Below, one piece after another: positions 15,813-24,144 of a stretch of 41,678 bases of DNA (positions are counted from its first letter, which is position 1; each line of letters opens with the position of its first letter). Position numbers and translations under genes: made by a program. The stretch comes from Nitrospiraceae bacterium (GTDB lineage Bacteria > Nitrospirota > Nitrospiria > Nitrospirales > Nitrospiraceae), in NCBI GenBank assembly GCA_919902665.1, contig CAKKRK010000074.1, positions 1-41,678 on the forward strand. The letters run 5' to 3'. The notes under the pieces were generated by a model. That model worked only from the letters and a program-made list of their open reading frames with translations. It was not told where the DNA came from and searched no databases.

Positions 15813-16244
15813 TCATTGGCGGCAGGGGGAGCAGAGACCGTAGAGCTCAAGGCGGTGGGTTTGGATTGTGAAGCCGTTCCGTGAGGCCACCTCTTCCTGG
15901 AGGCGCTCGATGTCGCAGTTCTCGAACTCCACAATCTTTCCGCAGCCGGTGCAAATGAGGTGATCGTGGTGGCCCTTGTGCGAGATGTTGTCGTACTGCG
16001 TTTGAGTGCCGAAGTGGCGGGCTTGAGCCAGACCGGCTTCGCAGAAGAGGTTCAGCGTGCGGTAAATGGTTGCCAAGCCCAGGTGAGGATCCTTTCTGGC
16101 CAGTTGGTGGTACATCTCTTCGGCTGTAATATGTTCTTGCTTGAGAAATGCGTCGAGGATCAGTTCACGTTGGCGCGTGAATTTCAGCTGGTGCTTCCCG
16201 AGGTGCTCCTTCAGGACACCCATTTCTTTGACATGTTTGGACAT
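15813..16244 (-). CDS. fur: Ferric uptake regulator Fur
   Basis: A 143-residue Fur protein. The winged-helix part holds KFTRQRELILDAFL and LATIYRTLNLF. The metal-binding part holds KGHHDHLICTGCGKIVEF and a C-terminal CSPC, which together give the regulatory His site and a Cys4 structural zinc site. It represses iron genes when Fe(II) is abundant. It lies directly upstream of fbpABC on the same strand and divergent from the 16.4 kb gene. Other Fur-superfamily members (Zur, PerR) cannot be fully excluded, but the iron-gene context favours Fur. Confidence 0.9.
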   Translation of the reverse strand: MSKHVKEMGVLKEHLGKHQLKFTRQRELILDAFLKQEHITAEEMYHQLARKDPHLGLATIYRTLNLFCEAGLAQARHFGTQTQYDNISHKGHHDHLICTGCGKIVEFENCDIERLQEEVASRNGFTIQTHRLELYGLCSPCRQ

Positions 16245-16273
16245 GGTGATGAGACCGATCCTCCTGGAGCCGG

Positions 16274-16302
16274 GATTAAAGACGAAATCACGCGGCGGGT
16301 CA
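16274..16302 (-). promoter_or_regulatory. Sigma70-type promoter of fur
   Basis: TTGACC (16302-16297) and TTTAAT (16279-16274) on the minus strand are 17 nt apart, 30 nt before the fur ATG. Confidence 0.6.
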
Positions 16303-16341
16303 AGAGTGATTCTGCAAACCGATCTGAAAATCTCTCCGCCT

Positions 16342-16371
16342 TTGACGGTTGCGTTTCCGGCTGGTTATAGT
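16342..16371 (+). promoter_or_regulatory. Sigma70-type promoter of the Panacea-like gene
   Basis: TTGACG (16342-16347) and TTATAG/TATAGT (16365-16371) are 17-18 nt apart, divergent from the fur promoter, and lie 31 nt before the GTG start. Confidence 0.6.
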
Positions 16372-16401
16372 GAAACCTTCACGATATAGAGCGAGGAGAC
16401 T

Positions 16402-16998
16402 GTGAGAACGCCCAACCAGATTGCCGTCGACCGTGCCCTGCTCTTGTACGTCCTGCAACTCGCTGAGCCACTTGGTCAGCTGAGCGATGTCAAACTGCAG
16501 CAGCTGTGTTTTTTGTGTGAGCTTCAAACCTTTGCCAAAGGCCTGAAAGCGTTTCATTTCGAATTCTTTCGTTTTGCATATGGAGCGTTCAGCAAGGATC
16601 TCGATAATGACCTGACCTCCCTCCGCCGAAAAGGCCGGATCGAAAATTTTACGGTATCGGATCAGGCAAAGGAGGAAGCGATTCCCTTACTCCTGCGTGC
16701 CATCGAAGGGGAAGAGGCCAATGAAAAGGTCAAGGACATCATTGATGCCGTCGTCGCGGCCTATGGACCACAAGACAGCGGGACCATCACGAACTCCGTC
16801 GAGTCGGTTCAGCTGAGCACACCTCAGGACCCTGAGCTGAAGATTCCCATTCGCGATATTGTGTTCCACACCACGCTGCTCGTGCCGCATCGGATCGAGG
16901 TGCAGGCTGAATTTACGTTGCCTCCGGTCATCGTCACACAGCTCAACACCGTGCTGGGGTATGACAGCCGACCGGTCATCGATGCTCAGAGCTGGTAG
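16402..16998 (+). CDS. Panacea (DUF4065/SocA-like) domain protein
   Basis: 198 residues from a GTG start preceded by GCGAGGAG. The N-terminal half (KLQQLCFLCELQTF...KAFHFEFFRFAYGAFSKDL...LRRKGRIE) follows the pattern of Panacea domains, in which a helix of the KL-x-YF type precedes a short (Y/F)-G-x-(F/V) motif. Such domains occur in SocA-like antitoxins, YwgA-like proteins and phage-associated proteins. No toxin gene is adjacent. The C-terminal 80 residues are not recognised. It overlaps the convergent carboxypeptidase gene by 13 nt. Function here is unclear. Confidence 0.7.
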   Translation: MRTPNQIAVDRALLLYVLQLAEPLGQLSDVKLQQLCFLCELQTFAKGLKAFHFEFFRFAYGAFSKDLDNDLTSLRRKGRIENFTVSDQAKEEAIPLLLRAIEGEEANEKVKDIIDAVVAAYGPQDSGTITNSVESVQLSTPQDPELKIPIRDIVFHTTLLVPHRIEVQAEFTLPPVIVTQLNTVLGYDSRPVIDAQSW

Positions 16999-18518
16999 AT
17001 CTCGCCGTACTTCTTTTCCACGTAATTGAGAAAAGGTTCGGGACTCACTGTTGCCCCCGTCACGCGCTGGGAGAGGTGAGCCGGCGTGAACATGCGACCC
17101 CAGCGGTGAATCTTCTGTTCGAGCCACCGGCGCAAACTTAACAATTGGCCTGCCGCAATCTCATGCTCCAGATTCGGAATCTCCAACTTGGCCTGCTCGA
17201 AAAATTGGACGGAGTAGAGGTTGCCTAAGGTATACGTGGGGAAATAGCCGAACGCCCCGAATGACCAGTGGACATCCTGTAACACTCCGTCCGCGTCAGA
17301 GGGTGGAACGATACCCAAGTACTCCTCCATCTTCTGATTCCAGATGGCGGGTAAGTCTTCTGGCTGAATCTTGTCTTCCAGCAGATCCTGCTCGATTTCG
17401 AATCGCAGCATGATATGGAGATTGTAGGTCAGCTCATCGGCTTCCACGCGGATCAACGACGGTTTTACGCAATTGATTGCGGCATAGAACTGGTCGATCC
17501 CCACGCCGCGCAACTGGTCATGAAAGGTCTGTTGTAAAACCGGATAAAAGAAGCGCCAAAAAGGCTGCGAACGACCCACGCAGTTTTCCCACAGACGAGA
17601 CTGACTCTCATGAATACCGAGAGAAACCGAATCACCCAACGGCGTCCCGAAATATCGTTGATCCAACCCTTGATCGTACAGCCCGTGCCCGCCTTCATGG
17701 ATACAGCTGAAGAGGCAGGATTGCAGTTCATGGTCATGGACTCGGGTGGTGACGCGCACATCGGTTGGATGAAACGACGTGGTGAAGGGATGGGCTGACA
17801 GATCCAGACGGCCACGCTCAAAATCATAGCCCATCGCCGTCAAGACTAGCCGTCCGAACTCCAGTTGTCGAGCCTGGTCATACGAGTGGTGCAACACGCT
17901 ATCGTCGATCTTCACCCGGCTCTGTGCGATCTTTTTCAGCAACGGCACCAGCCGTGCCTTGAGTGCAGCAAACACCGGTTGGAGATTCGCAATGGTTGCG
18001 CCTGGTTCATAGACATCCAACAGGGCGTTATAGGGTGAGTCCTGATAGCCGAGATACTGCGCTTCTTCACGCTTGAGCCGGAGCACCGTTCGAAGGTTTG
18101 GGAGGAACATGGAAAATTTGTTTTTCGTTCTGGCCTCAGCCCACACTTGCTGGGCAAGCGAACATTCTCGGCTCAGTGCCACCACGAAATCCGACGGCAG
18201 TTTCTTCGCGCGGCTGAAATCCCGCCATGTTTCGCGCAAGAGCGAGCGCGCCGGTTCGTCCCAGCTGTCTCCGGGTTGTTCGGTCGTCTGACCAGTTGCT
18301 GGATCCACCCATTGTGACAAGAGCGTCTGCATGTCCGGCGAGACGAGCTTCTCATGGGCCAAACCTTGGAGCACGGCGATCTGCTCAGCCCGAGCTTCTC
18401 CACCACCGACCGGCATGTAAGTTTCCTGGTCCCAGGAGAGGACTGAGGCCGCGCTATTGATCCGCTGAATTTCCAAGAGCTTGGTCGTGAGGGGTTCTAA
18501 CGTGGCGAAGGTTTTCAA
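16986..18518 (-). CDS. M32 family metallocarboxypeptidase
   Basis: A 510-residue protein with HEGGH at about 274-278 and the second metal-ligand region GIHESQSRLWEN about 25 residues on, plus HPFTTSF and DVRVTTR, all typical of thermostable carboxypeptidase M32. It removes C-terminal residues from peptides with a divalent metal, in the cytoplasm (no signal peptide). The start is TTG with GGAGG six bases before it. The length of about 500 residues is normal for the family. The gene overlaps its convergent neighbour slightly. Confidence 0.95.
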   Translation of the reverse strand: MKTFATLEPLTTKLLEIQRINSAASVLSWDQETYMPVGGGEARAEQIAVLQGLAHEKLVSPDMQTLLSQWVDPATGQTTEQPGDSWDEPARSLLRETWRDFSRAKKLPSDFVVALSRECSLAQQVWAEARTKNKFSMFLPNLRTVLRLKREEAQYLGYQDSPYNALLDVYEPGATIANLQPVFAALKARLVPLLKKIAQSRVKIDDSVLHHSYDQARQLEFGRLVLTAMGYDFERGRLDLSAHPFTTSFHPTDVRVTTRVHDHELQSCLFSCIHEGGHGLYDQGLDQRYFGTPLGDSVSLGIHESQSRLWENCVGRSQPFWRFFYPVLQQTFHDQLRGVGIDQFYAAINCVKPSLIRVEADELTYNLHIMLRFEIEQDLLEDKIQPEDLPAIWNQKMEEYLGIVPPSDADGVLQDVHWSFGAFGYFPTYTLGNLYSVQFFEQAKLEIPNLEHEIAAGQLLSLRRWLEQKIHRWGRMFTPAHLSQRVTGATVSPEPFLNYVEKKYGEIYQL

Positions 18519-18619
18519 TTCGGCCTCCAGGTCACTGTGCTAAGATTCGTGTCCGTGATTCGGTCGTCGCAGTGTACGCAACGGGCGGCGCATTTTTCAA
18601 ACCATCGAAGAGAATTCCA

Positions 18620-19264
18620 ATGAATAGGTTGGTTCCAGCCGAGATCGAAGCCTATGCCGAAGCCCATTCCATACCGGAGTCGTCGGTCTGTCGAGCGCTG
18701 CGCGAGGAGACCCAGCGGACCATGGAGTATCCCCAAATGCTGGTCGGCCCCCTGGAAGGGGCGTTTCTCAAAATGATGACGCAGTTGGTGGGTGCCAAGC
18801 GGGTACTCGAAATCGGGATGTTTACCGGCTATAGCGCCCTTTGCTTTGCTGAAGCTCTACCAGAAGATGGAACAGTCATCACCTGTGAGATCAACGAGCC
18901 ATCAGCGGCGGTGGCTCGACGGTATTTTGCGCAGGCACAATGCGGGAGCAAGGTCAGCATCCGAATGGGCCCGGCCCTCGACACCATGCGGACGCTCTCC
19001 GGACCATTCGATCTCATCTTTATCGATGCCGACAAGGTCAATTATCTCAATTACTATCGACGTGCGCTCGATCTGCTTGCCCCGAATGGGGTGATCTTGA
19101 TCGACAATGTCCTGTGGAGCGGCGAGGTGTTGAAACAACCACCGCCGGACGAATCCACTGCGGCTATTCAAGAGCTCAACCGGACCGTCTCAGCTGATCC
19201 GCGCGTATCTGCCGTCTTGGTCACAATCCGGGATGGGATTTTGGTAGTGCGACGAGTAGGGTAG
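18620..19264 (+). CDS. Class I SAM-dependent O-methyltransferase
   Basis: The ATG at 18620 gives 214 residues, the normal length of the caffeoyl-CoA O-methyltransferase-like family. SAM-binding motif VLEIGMFTGYSALCFAEAL, then FDLIFIDADKVNYLNYY and LIDNVLWSGEV (metal-binding Asp and Asn) are all intact. The enzyme methylates catechol-type hydroxyls with Mg or Ca. The substrate is not suggested by the neighbours. It stands alone, divergent from the carboxypeptidase. Confidence 0.92.
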   Translation: MNRLVPAEIEAYAEAHSIPESSVCRALREETQRTMEYPQMLVGPLEGAFLKMMTQLVGAKRVLEIGMFTGYSALCFAEALPEDGTVITCEINEPSAAVARRYFAQAQCGSKVSIRMGPALDTMRTLSGPFDLIFIDADKVNYLNYYRRALDLLAPNGVILIDNVLWSGEVLKQPPPDESTAAIQELNRTVSADPRVSAVLVTIRDGILVVRRVG

Positions 19265-19507
19265 AACACGATAATTCCAGGTTCCGTAACCCCTTCTACT
19301 TGTGCTATCTGTATCGATACACATGATCTAGATGAATTCCTCGTTATGGCGACCACCGGTCATCTCCACTTCCTCTCCTTCATCCAGCGCAGCTCCATTT
19401 CTCTGTCAATGCATGGGCTTGTGCAATGGTAAGAATGAAGAACGGCGTTGTGTTAGGTGGGCAAGCAGGTGAAGCCGGAGCATTTTTCTCAGTTTGTGTG
19501 AGATCTT

Positions 19508-19540
19508 CCTCGTGCGAGGCGGTGACCGCCCCGCACGAGG
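19508..19540 (-). terminator. Strong hairpin after the FKBP gene
   Basis: A 15-bp stem (19508-19522 with 19526-19540, one mismatch, 3-nt loop) lies seven bases past the FKBP stop. There is no clear T-run. The rest of the gap to the methyltransferase gene (19265-19507) shows no gene. Confidence 0.65.
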
Positions 19541-19546
19541 ATTGAA

Positions 19547-20098
19547 TTATTTCGCCGCTGGGGCTTGGGCTATCTCCAGCACTTTGACCTCGACGTAGAG
19601 TGTCTTGCCGGCCAGCGGATGGTTGAAGTCGAGCACGACGGTCTCATTCTTCACTTCGGAGATTCTGGAAAAGACCTTCCGTCCATCGGTGGTTGTTCCT
19701 TCCAATTGCATCCCCACCTTCTGTGCCTCCGCCGGCACCATCTTCCTTTCCACCTCCTGAAACGCCTTGCGGTCAACCGTGCCGTAAGCATCCGGCGGAG
19801 CGACGGTGACGTTCTTTCTCTCTCCTGCCGCCATGCCCTCAAGCGCCTTCTCCAGGCCAGGAACCAGCTCATGTTTCCCCTGAGTCACCTTCAATGGCTC
19901 TCCGCCGACGTTTGAATCGACGACCGACTGATCGTCCAGCTTCATGGTGTATTCCAGCGACACTTGTTTGCCGTTCGAGACTGTCATGGCCGATGCTCCT
20001 TTCTTTGGTCCTTCTGCTGAGACACAAGCCGCAGACAGGAACAGAATGGCGCTCCAACCGCAGAGTGCAGAAAATATAGATACGCGTCTCATAGGCAC
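19547..20098 (-). CDS. Secreted FKBP-type peptidyl-prolyl isomerase, SlyD-like
   Basis: A 183-residue protein with an N-terminal signal region (ILFLSAACVSA), possibly a lipoprotein since SAAC fits a lipobox. The FKBP domain has the split SlyD-like arrangement: VSLEYTMKLDDQSVVDSN, then GLEKALEGMAAGERKNVTV, PPDAYG and a C-terminal VVLDFNHPLAGKTL. It assists proline isomerisation and folding of exported proteins. The His-rich metal-binding tail of E. coli SlyD is missing. Confidence 0.92.
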   Translation of the reverse strand: MPMRRVSIFSALCGWSAILFLSAACVSAEGPKKGASAMTVSNGKQVSLEYTMKLDDQSVVDSNVGGEPLKVTQGKHELVPGLEKALEGMAAGERKNVTVAPPDAYGTVDRKAFQEVERKMVPAEAQKVGMQLEGTTTDGRKVFSRISEVKNETVVLDFNHPLAGKTLYVEVKVLEIAQAPAAK

Positions 20099-20450
20099 CT
20101 CCTGTGAGAAGTAGTTGGTGAATAGACTGGAACGGGTCGCAGGCAGATGCGAGTGGTGAGCGATCAGTTCCAGACTTTGTTGTGGGGTTACTTGTCACGC
20201 TACCACATCAACTCATGTGATGCTACCCACAATGTTGCCACTATTCTCACTTGAAACAGTATGGGGAATGGCACGTACAACATGGTCGTTGATTGGAGCA
20301 GCGCTTGCGGTGTATGGGCCAGATTCTGAAATCTCCGAAGAATGTTGTATCGCTGACTGATCTGGGTACAATGCGAACGATGAGGTGTCGAGGGGGCAGT
20401 CCCCTTGGCGAGGGCAGGATGTGAGAGGACGTTACACGTGGAGGAGGAGT
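20099..20450. other. Gap without recognised gene
   Basis: A 352-nt spacer between the FKBP gene and the DUF2934 gene. Short frames are present but lack ribosome sites or family motifs. It probably contains the two divergent promoters, which I cannot place with confidence. Confidence 0.4.
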
Positions 20451-20723
20451 ATGGCGCGTCGCATGAGAGGTGAAAACAGGGGACTGAGAGTCATTGGGCC
20501 TAGTGTACCGGGATCCAAGGCTGGTCAACGGGAATCGTCTTCCGACGGATCAACCAACGGCAGGTCGGAGGATTGGGCGGAAGGATGTGAGCCTCTGGAT
20601 CAACGAATCGCTGAGCTTGCCTATATTCTGTATGAACGAAGCGGGTTCCAGGATGGAAAAGATTTGGAGCATTGGCTGGAAGCCGAACGGCAAGTGAAGG
20701 CGGTGCGTGACCAGGCTGCGTAA
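20451..20723 (+). CDS. DUF2934 protein
   Basis: From the ATG at 20451, preceded by GGAGGAG, the protein has 90 residues. The C-terminal part (RIAELAYILYERSGFQDG...LEHWLEAERQV) is the DUF2934 pattern, a short helical domain common in Nitrospirota and proteobacteria. The N-terminus is basic (MARRMRGENRGLRV). Function is unknown. The longer frame from 20385 has no ribosome site. Confidence 0.85.
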   Translation: MARRMRGENRGLRVIGPSVPGSKAGQRESSSDGSTNGRSEDWAEGCEPLDQRIAELAYILYERSGFQDGKDLEHWLEAERQVKAVRDQAA

Positions 20724-20771
20724 TACGAATAGAGGCAATCCGGGTCTCCTCTCTCAATTGCGTCTGGGCTG

Positions 20772-20863
20772 TCGATGATCCGATGTCAGATCGAGATGCC
20801 TCCTGTTCAATGGACAGCATGTCTATGGATTAAGGGGCGTCCTCGCTGACGCCGGATCATCGA
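20772..20863. terminator. Nested inverted repeat between convergent genes
   Basis: TCGATGATCCG (20772-20782) pairs with CGGATCATCGA (20853-20863), and within it GGCGTC (20836-20841) pairs with GACGCC (20848-20853). The structure lies between the ends of the convergent DUF2934 and DUF1579 genes and may act as a two-way terminator. Confidence 0.45.
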
Positions 20864-20879
20864 TTCCTTGCGAAAATGG

Positions 20880-21479
20880 CTATTCTTTCCGCGTATACAC
20901 GATCTCCATCATCTTCGTTTCTTTATGTCCGTGGTGCGCACCATACATATCGAACTGCTGGGTATTGTGGTCGATCATCTTCCAGATCGCACGATGCGAC
21001 ATCTTTCCGCCCCCTGGCTCAGGGTGTGAGCCTCGCAACGTGATGGTCTTGCCGTCTGAGCTGGCCGTGCCTTCCATGTAGAAAATGCCCGTGCCCATGG
21101 TATCGAACCAGGCGGTGACATACTTCTTGGTGATGTTATCGTATCCATCCATACCGATGCCATGATACGGCTGACCCATCATCTGGCCGTTGAATTCCTG
21201 ATAGAGAAATCGTCCGTCCAGCACCATCTTCGTCTCCGCCGTGCCGGCGGACTCCATCGGCGGCTTCCCTGGCTCGATCCACTCCTTGGTCTGAGTCGTC
21301 CAGCTTCCAGCTAGAGCAGCGAATTGCTTGTGCGGTTCACCAGGGGTGGCGGCCTGCTTCCAGAGTTCCATCATGGCTTGGGGGTCCATTGGCTTGTCTG
21401 CTTTTTTCTCATTGGCCAGAGCGGGTGAGACGGTCAGCGCGATGCAGAACGTACTGATTGCCAGAGATACGGCGCGCAT
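20880..21479 (-). CDS. Secreted DUF1579 protein
   Basis: The ATG at 21479, preceded by AAGGAGG, gives 199 residues with a signal peptide ending SPALA. The mature part (LAGSWTTQTKEW...GRFLYQEFNGQMMGQPYHGIGMDGYD...WFDTMGTG) matches DUF1579, a lipocalin-like beta-barrel family of unknown function. It ends FDMYGAHHGHKETKMMEIVYTR. A periplasmic location is likely. Confidence 0.9.
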   Translation of the reverse strand: MRAVSLAISTFCIALTVSPALANEKKADKPMDPQAMMELWKQAATPGEPHKQFAALAGSWTTQTKEWIEPGKPPMESAGTAETKMVLDGRFLYQEFNGQMMGQPYHGIGMDGYDNITKKYVTAWFDTMGTGIFYMEGTASSDGKTITLRGSHPEPGGGKMSHRAIWKMIDHNTQQFDMYGAHHGHKETKMMEIVYTRKE

Positions 21480-21735
21480 GGTGCCCTCCTTATTTAAGCT
21501 ATGAAGATTCAACCGTTGGCTTGTATGGCGGTTGCTACAAGATAGTCGTTTAGGAGGGGAGAAAGCGACAGCCACGTTCACTGACCGTCCGAGCAAGAGC
21601 CTCGCGAAAACGAGGAGATTTGAATGGTGGAAGCTCCTGGGGCAAGCTATTTTGCCACATGGCTGTCGTGGCCGATCCGGACGGCAGTTCCAGAACGATT
21701 CATCGATGAAACGCTGGTGAGAGCCGTCTCAGATG

Positions 21736-21850
21736 TCACCCGGCGGCCTTCGTGAAAATCTGGAAGTGCTGGCTGTCGACGACATTGCAATCGTTCAGAA
21801 GCCGATAGGTGGCGGTCTCCATTTCGTGCCGGACCTCTCGCAACGCGCCG
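21736..21850 (-). pseudogene. C-terminal remnant of a methyltransferase
   Basis: Read on the minus strand this gives EVRHEMETATYRLLNDCNVV followed by DSQHFQIFTKAAG and a stop. It aligns with the last 35 residues of the intact lipoprotein methyltransferase at 24560-25189 (EVRREMEAAGYQLLNDYDVV, then DRQHFQIFAKVER). The DNA is also clearly related. The similarity stops near 21850, so the rest of the gene is missing. Confidence 0.85.
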
Positions 21851-21949
21851 GGGAATACACGTTGGCTAGAACATCAGTTGACCGCAGTTTCGGGTGGGCG
21901 TAACATCAAAGCGTGACCGTTCCGATCACGTTGCGCTGGAGGATTCAGG

Positions 21950-22195
21950 GTGGACGATCAAGTCGAAGATCAGCCGGTCCTCAATCATATTCAACGCCTT
22001 GTCGCAGAAGAACATCGTTTGCACGAGCAAAGGGCACATCCCAAAGCCGATCGCAAGCGGCTCGAGCAAGTCCAGGTTGAGCTCGATCAGTGCTGGGACC
22101 TCTTGCGCCAGCGACGCGCCCTTCGTGAGGTCGGCCTTGACCCGGACGACGCGGAAGTTCGCCCGCCACAGGTTGTTGAGAATTATGAGCAGTAG
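21950..22195 (+). CDS. DUF2630 protein
   Basis: An 81-residue protein from a GTG start at 21950 with GGAGG eight bases before it. The sequence MDDQ...VLNHIQRLVAEEHRLHEQ and LDQCWDLLRQRRALRE followed by VRPPQVVENYEQ matches DUF2630 from end to end. It is predicted to be a helical, cytoplasmic, charged protein of unknown function. It lies about 100 nt before glutamine synthetase on the same strand. Confidence 0.9.
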   Translation: MDDQVEDQPVLNHIQRLVAEEHRLHEQRAHPKADRKRLEQVQVELDQCWDLLRQRRALREVGLDPDDAEVRPPQVVENYEQ

Positions 22196-22299
22196 GGATA
22201 GAGATGGGGTGAGCACGAACCAAGCAAGCTCGACCGACATGCGCTACGAAATGGGTTTCGGCGCTGGTCTATTTCCAGAAATTCAGAAAGTGCGTCTTC

Positions 22300-23745
22300 A
22301 TGATGACCATGGCTAAACTTAAATCGGATGACCTAAAGAGTTTCCTCGAAATTCCGTATGACGAGCTCGAGGAAATGAATCTCAAGGCGGCGGAGCGCGC
22401 CAAGACGGACAGCGCAAAGAGTCTCGAGCGGGAATATACGACCTGGTTAAAAAAGGAGAAGCACATCAAGGCCGTGACGTTGTGTTTCTCAGACATCGAG
22501 GGCCGTCTTCACATGCTCGACTACGACAAGAAGTACCTGCTGGAGTCGTTGGGCAATCTGACCTTTGATGGGTCGTCCATCCGTGGGTTCACACCACAAC
22601 ATGAGTCGGACCTGCGTCTTGCCGTCGACTGGTCCTCCATCCGATATCTTCCGGCCGATGTGATTGGCGCAGGGAAGGTGATTTTCTTTGCGTCGGTGTT
22701 GAACAGCGATCGGACGCCGTATCACAGCGACTTCCGCGGGATGTTGAAATCCTATACGGAGGGCCTCAGGAAGAAGGGTATTACAGCGAACGCAGCCAGT
22801 GAAATTGAAGGCTTTCTTGTGGAAGGGCAGAATGCCGAGCAACGGTACGGTGAGAACGGGTTTACGCTCATCTCAACGGGTGGGTACTATCACTCACTCC
22901 CGCTGGACACGCTCCGTCAGTTTATTGATAAGTCGGCGGAGGCACAGCGGGCTCTGGGCTTCAAGAACGAAAAAGATCATCCAGAGGTCGCGCCGTCACA
23001 GTTCGAAATGAACTTTTCCTATGCCGATGTGGTCCGCGCGGCAGATCACGTGCAGCTGTACAAGTTGATCTGCCGCCAGGTGGCCCGATCCATGGGGCAC
23101 ACGGCCACGTTCCTTCCGAAGCCTTTCGTCGGAATCAATGGATCCGGCATGCACACCAACTTTTCTCTGAGCAAGAATGGCAAGAATATTTTCTACGACG
23201 TGAAGGGGAAAGATGGGCTTTCTGATGTGGCCTGGGACTTCATTCTCAAACTCTTGAATCATGCGCCAGAGATCTGCCTGGTGTTTAACCCGTCGGTGAA
23301 TGCGTACCGCCGCCTCGATCCGCACTTTGAAGCACCGAACCAGATCAAGGTCTCAGCGATCGATCGCGGCTCCATGATCCGTATTCCGATGGCTAATGAA
23401 AAGACGGCCCGTATCGAACTGCGTTCAGTCGCTCCCGATGCGAACCCCTACCTCGTCCTGTACACGATGCTCAAGACTGGTTTTGAAGGGGAACGCTTGG
23501 AAAAAAAAGAGACGACGGGCGACCGCGCACGGTTTCTCCCGACTAGTATCAACGACGCGATCTCGCTATTTAATGAATCGAAGTTTATCGCCGATATCCT
23601 TGGCGAGGACAGCAAGCAGAAATATTCTAGCTTCAAGCAGTTAGTGGCAGATCGATCTCCGAAAGAACTTGGCACGATAGTGAAGGCTTCGGAAGTTCTC
23701 TTTCACCACGAAGTCACGAATCAACTGCTCTGGAATCAGTTCTAG
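22300..23745 (+). CDS. glnA: Class I glutamine synthetase lacking the adenylylation motif
   Basis: A 481-residue protein with the glutamine synthetase signatures: FDGSSIRGF (ammonium-site Asp), SEIEGFLVEG, GINGSGMHTNFSL, NPSVNAYRRL and ARIELRSVAPDANPYL. It makes glutamine from glutamate, ammonia and ATP. The NLY-x-LPPE loop holding the Tyr that is adenylylated in GSI-beta enzymes is absent, so covalent control of that type is not expected. There is an N-terminal extension of about 50 residues rich in charged helices. Codons for several Met near the start (22300, 22303, 22309) leave the exact start open, and no strong ribosome site is visible. Confidence 0.93.
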   Translation: MMTMAKLKSDDLKSFLEIPYDELEEMNLKAAERAKTDSAKSLEREYTTWLKKEKHIKAVTLCFSDIEGRLHMLDYDKKYLLESLGNLTFDGSSIRGFTPQHESDLRLAVDWSSIRYLPADVIGAGKVIFFASVLNSDRTPYHSDFRGMLKSYTEGLRKKGITANAASEIEGFLVEGQNAEQRYGENGFTLISTGGYYHSLPLDTLRQFIDKSAEAQRALGFKNEKDHPEVAPSQFEMNFSYADVVRAADHVQLYKLICRQVARSMGHTATFLPKPFVGINGSGMHTNFSLSKNGKNIFYDVKGKDGLSDVAWDFILKLLNHAPEICLVFNPSVNAYRRLDPHFEAPNQIKVSAIDRGSMIRIPMANEKTARIELRSVAPDANPYLVLYTMLKTGFEGERLEKKETTGDRARFLPTSINDAISLFNESKFIADILGEDSKQKYSSFKQLVADRSPKELGTIVKASEVLFHHEVTNQLLWNQF

Positions 23746-23812
23746 ACAATGTGGGATTCACTTTAGCGATCAACTCGTTTTTCTTCAGGTCACGCCGGGC
23801 GACTCCCAAATC

Positions 23813-23959
23813 TCAGTCCTCAAGCTCGCGTAGCCCCTTCTCCAAGAACCACCGTTCCGGTTTCTACAGCGTGAAGCCCACTGGCTGGAAGGAGGCGCAG
23901 GCCTCCGTCGTTCGTCGCAGCCGCTGGAATAGCTGTGTCGGCTCTGCGATACGATGTGC
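23813..23959 (-). pseudogene. Decayed C-terminal remnant of an ECF sigma factor (copy A)
   Basis: On the minus strand the frame reads LFQRLRRTTEACASFQP...TL-stop-KPERWFLEKGLREL and LED-stop. It aligns with the sigma remnant at 29756-30067 (CRRLGKKTDAHASYQRA and EPERRFLEKRLNELLD). An internal TAG and the absence of any N-terminal part show it is dead. It lies just after glutamine synthetase on the other strand. Confidence 0.8.
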
Positions 23960-24033
23960 GAATCGAACAGGCTTGCCTCGCTCATTCTGACGGAGGTATT
24001 ATTCAGCTATTCCTGCCTTATTGAGGAGGTGCC

Positions 24034-24144
24034 ATGGCCACGACGCGCACCCTTCCCAAATCGACACGAGTTTCCCTCGACCGCAGCATTGAACGGATGC
24101 GGAATCAGTTGACCAGATTCACGTCAATCAGGGAGGTGAGATGA
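24034..24144 (+). CDS. 36-residue protein coupled to the next gene
   Basis: The ATG at 24034 has an excellent ribosome site (GAGGAGGT, four bases before it). The product is basic (starts MATTRTLPKSTRVSLDRSIE) and ends REVR. Its TGA overlaps the ATG of the next gene (ATGA), the usual sign of translational coupling. The pattern STRVSLDRSIERMR could be a short ribbon-type or leader peptide; no family is recognised. Confidence 0.55.
   Translation: MATTRTLPKSTRVSLDRSIERMRNQLTRFTSIREVR

Noticed and set aside
18902-19356. Minus-strand frames opposite the O-methyltransferase
   Set aside because: They are shadows of a gene with intact catalytic motifs.
20310-20421. 36-residue forward frame MGQILKSPKNVVSL...
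   Set aside because: It has no ribosome site and no motif, and lies in a promoter-bearing gap.
21894-22316. 140-residue forward frame and antisense frames
   Set aside because: They are out of frame with the clear DUF2630 gene in the same place.
23785-23985. 66-residue minus-strand frame
   Set aside because: It is in another frame than the sigma-factor remnant that explains this DNA.
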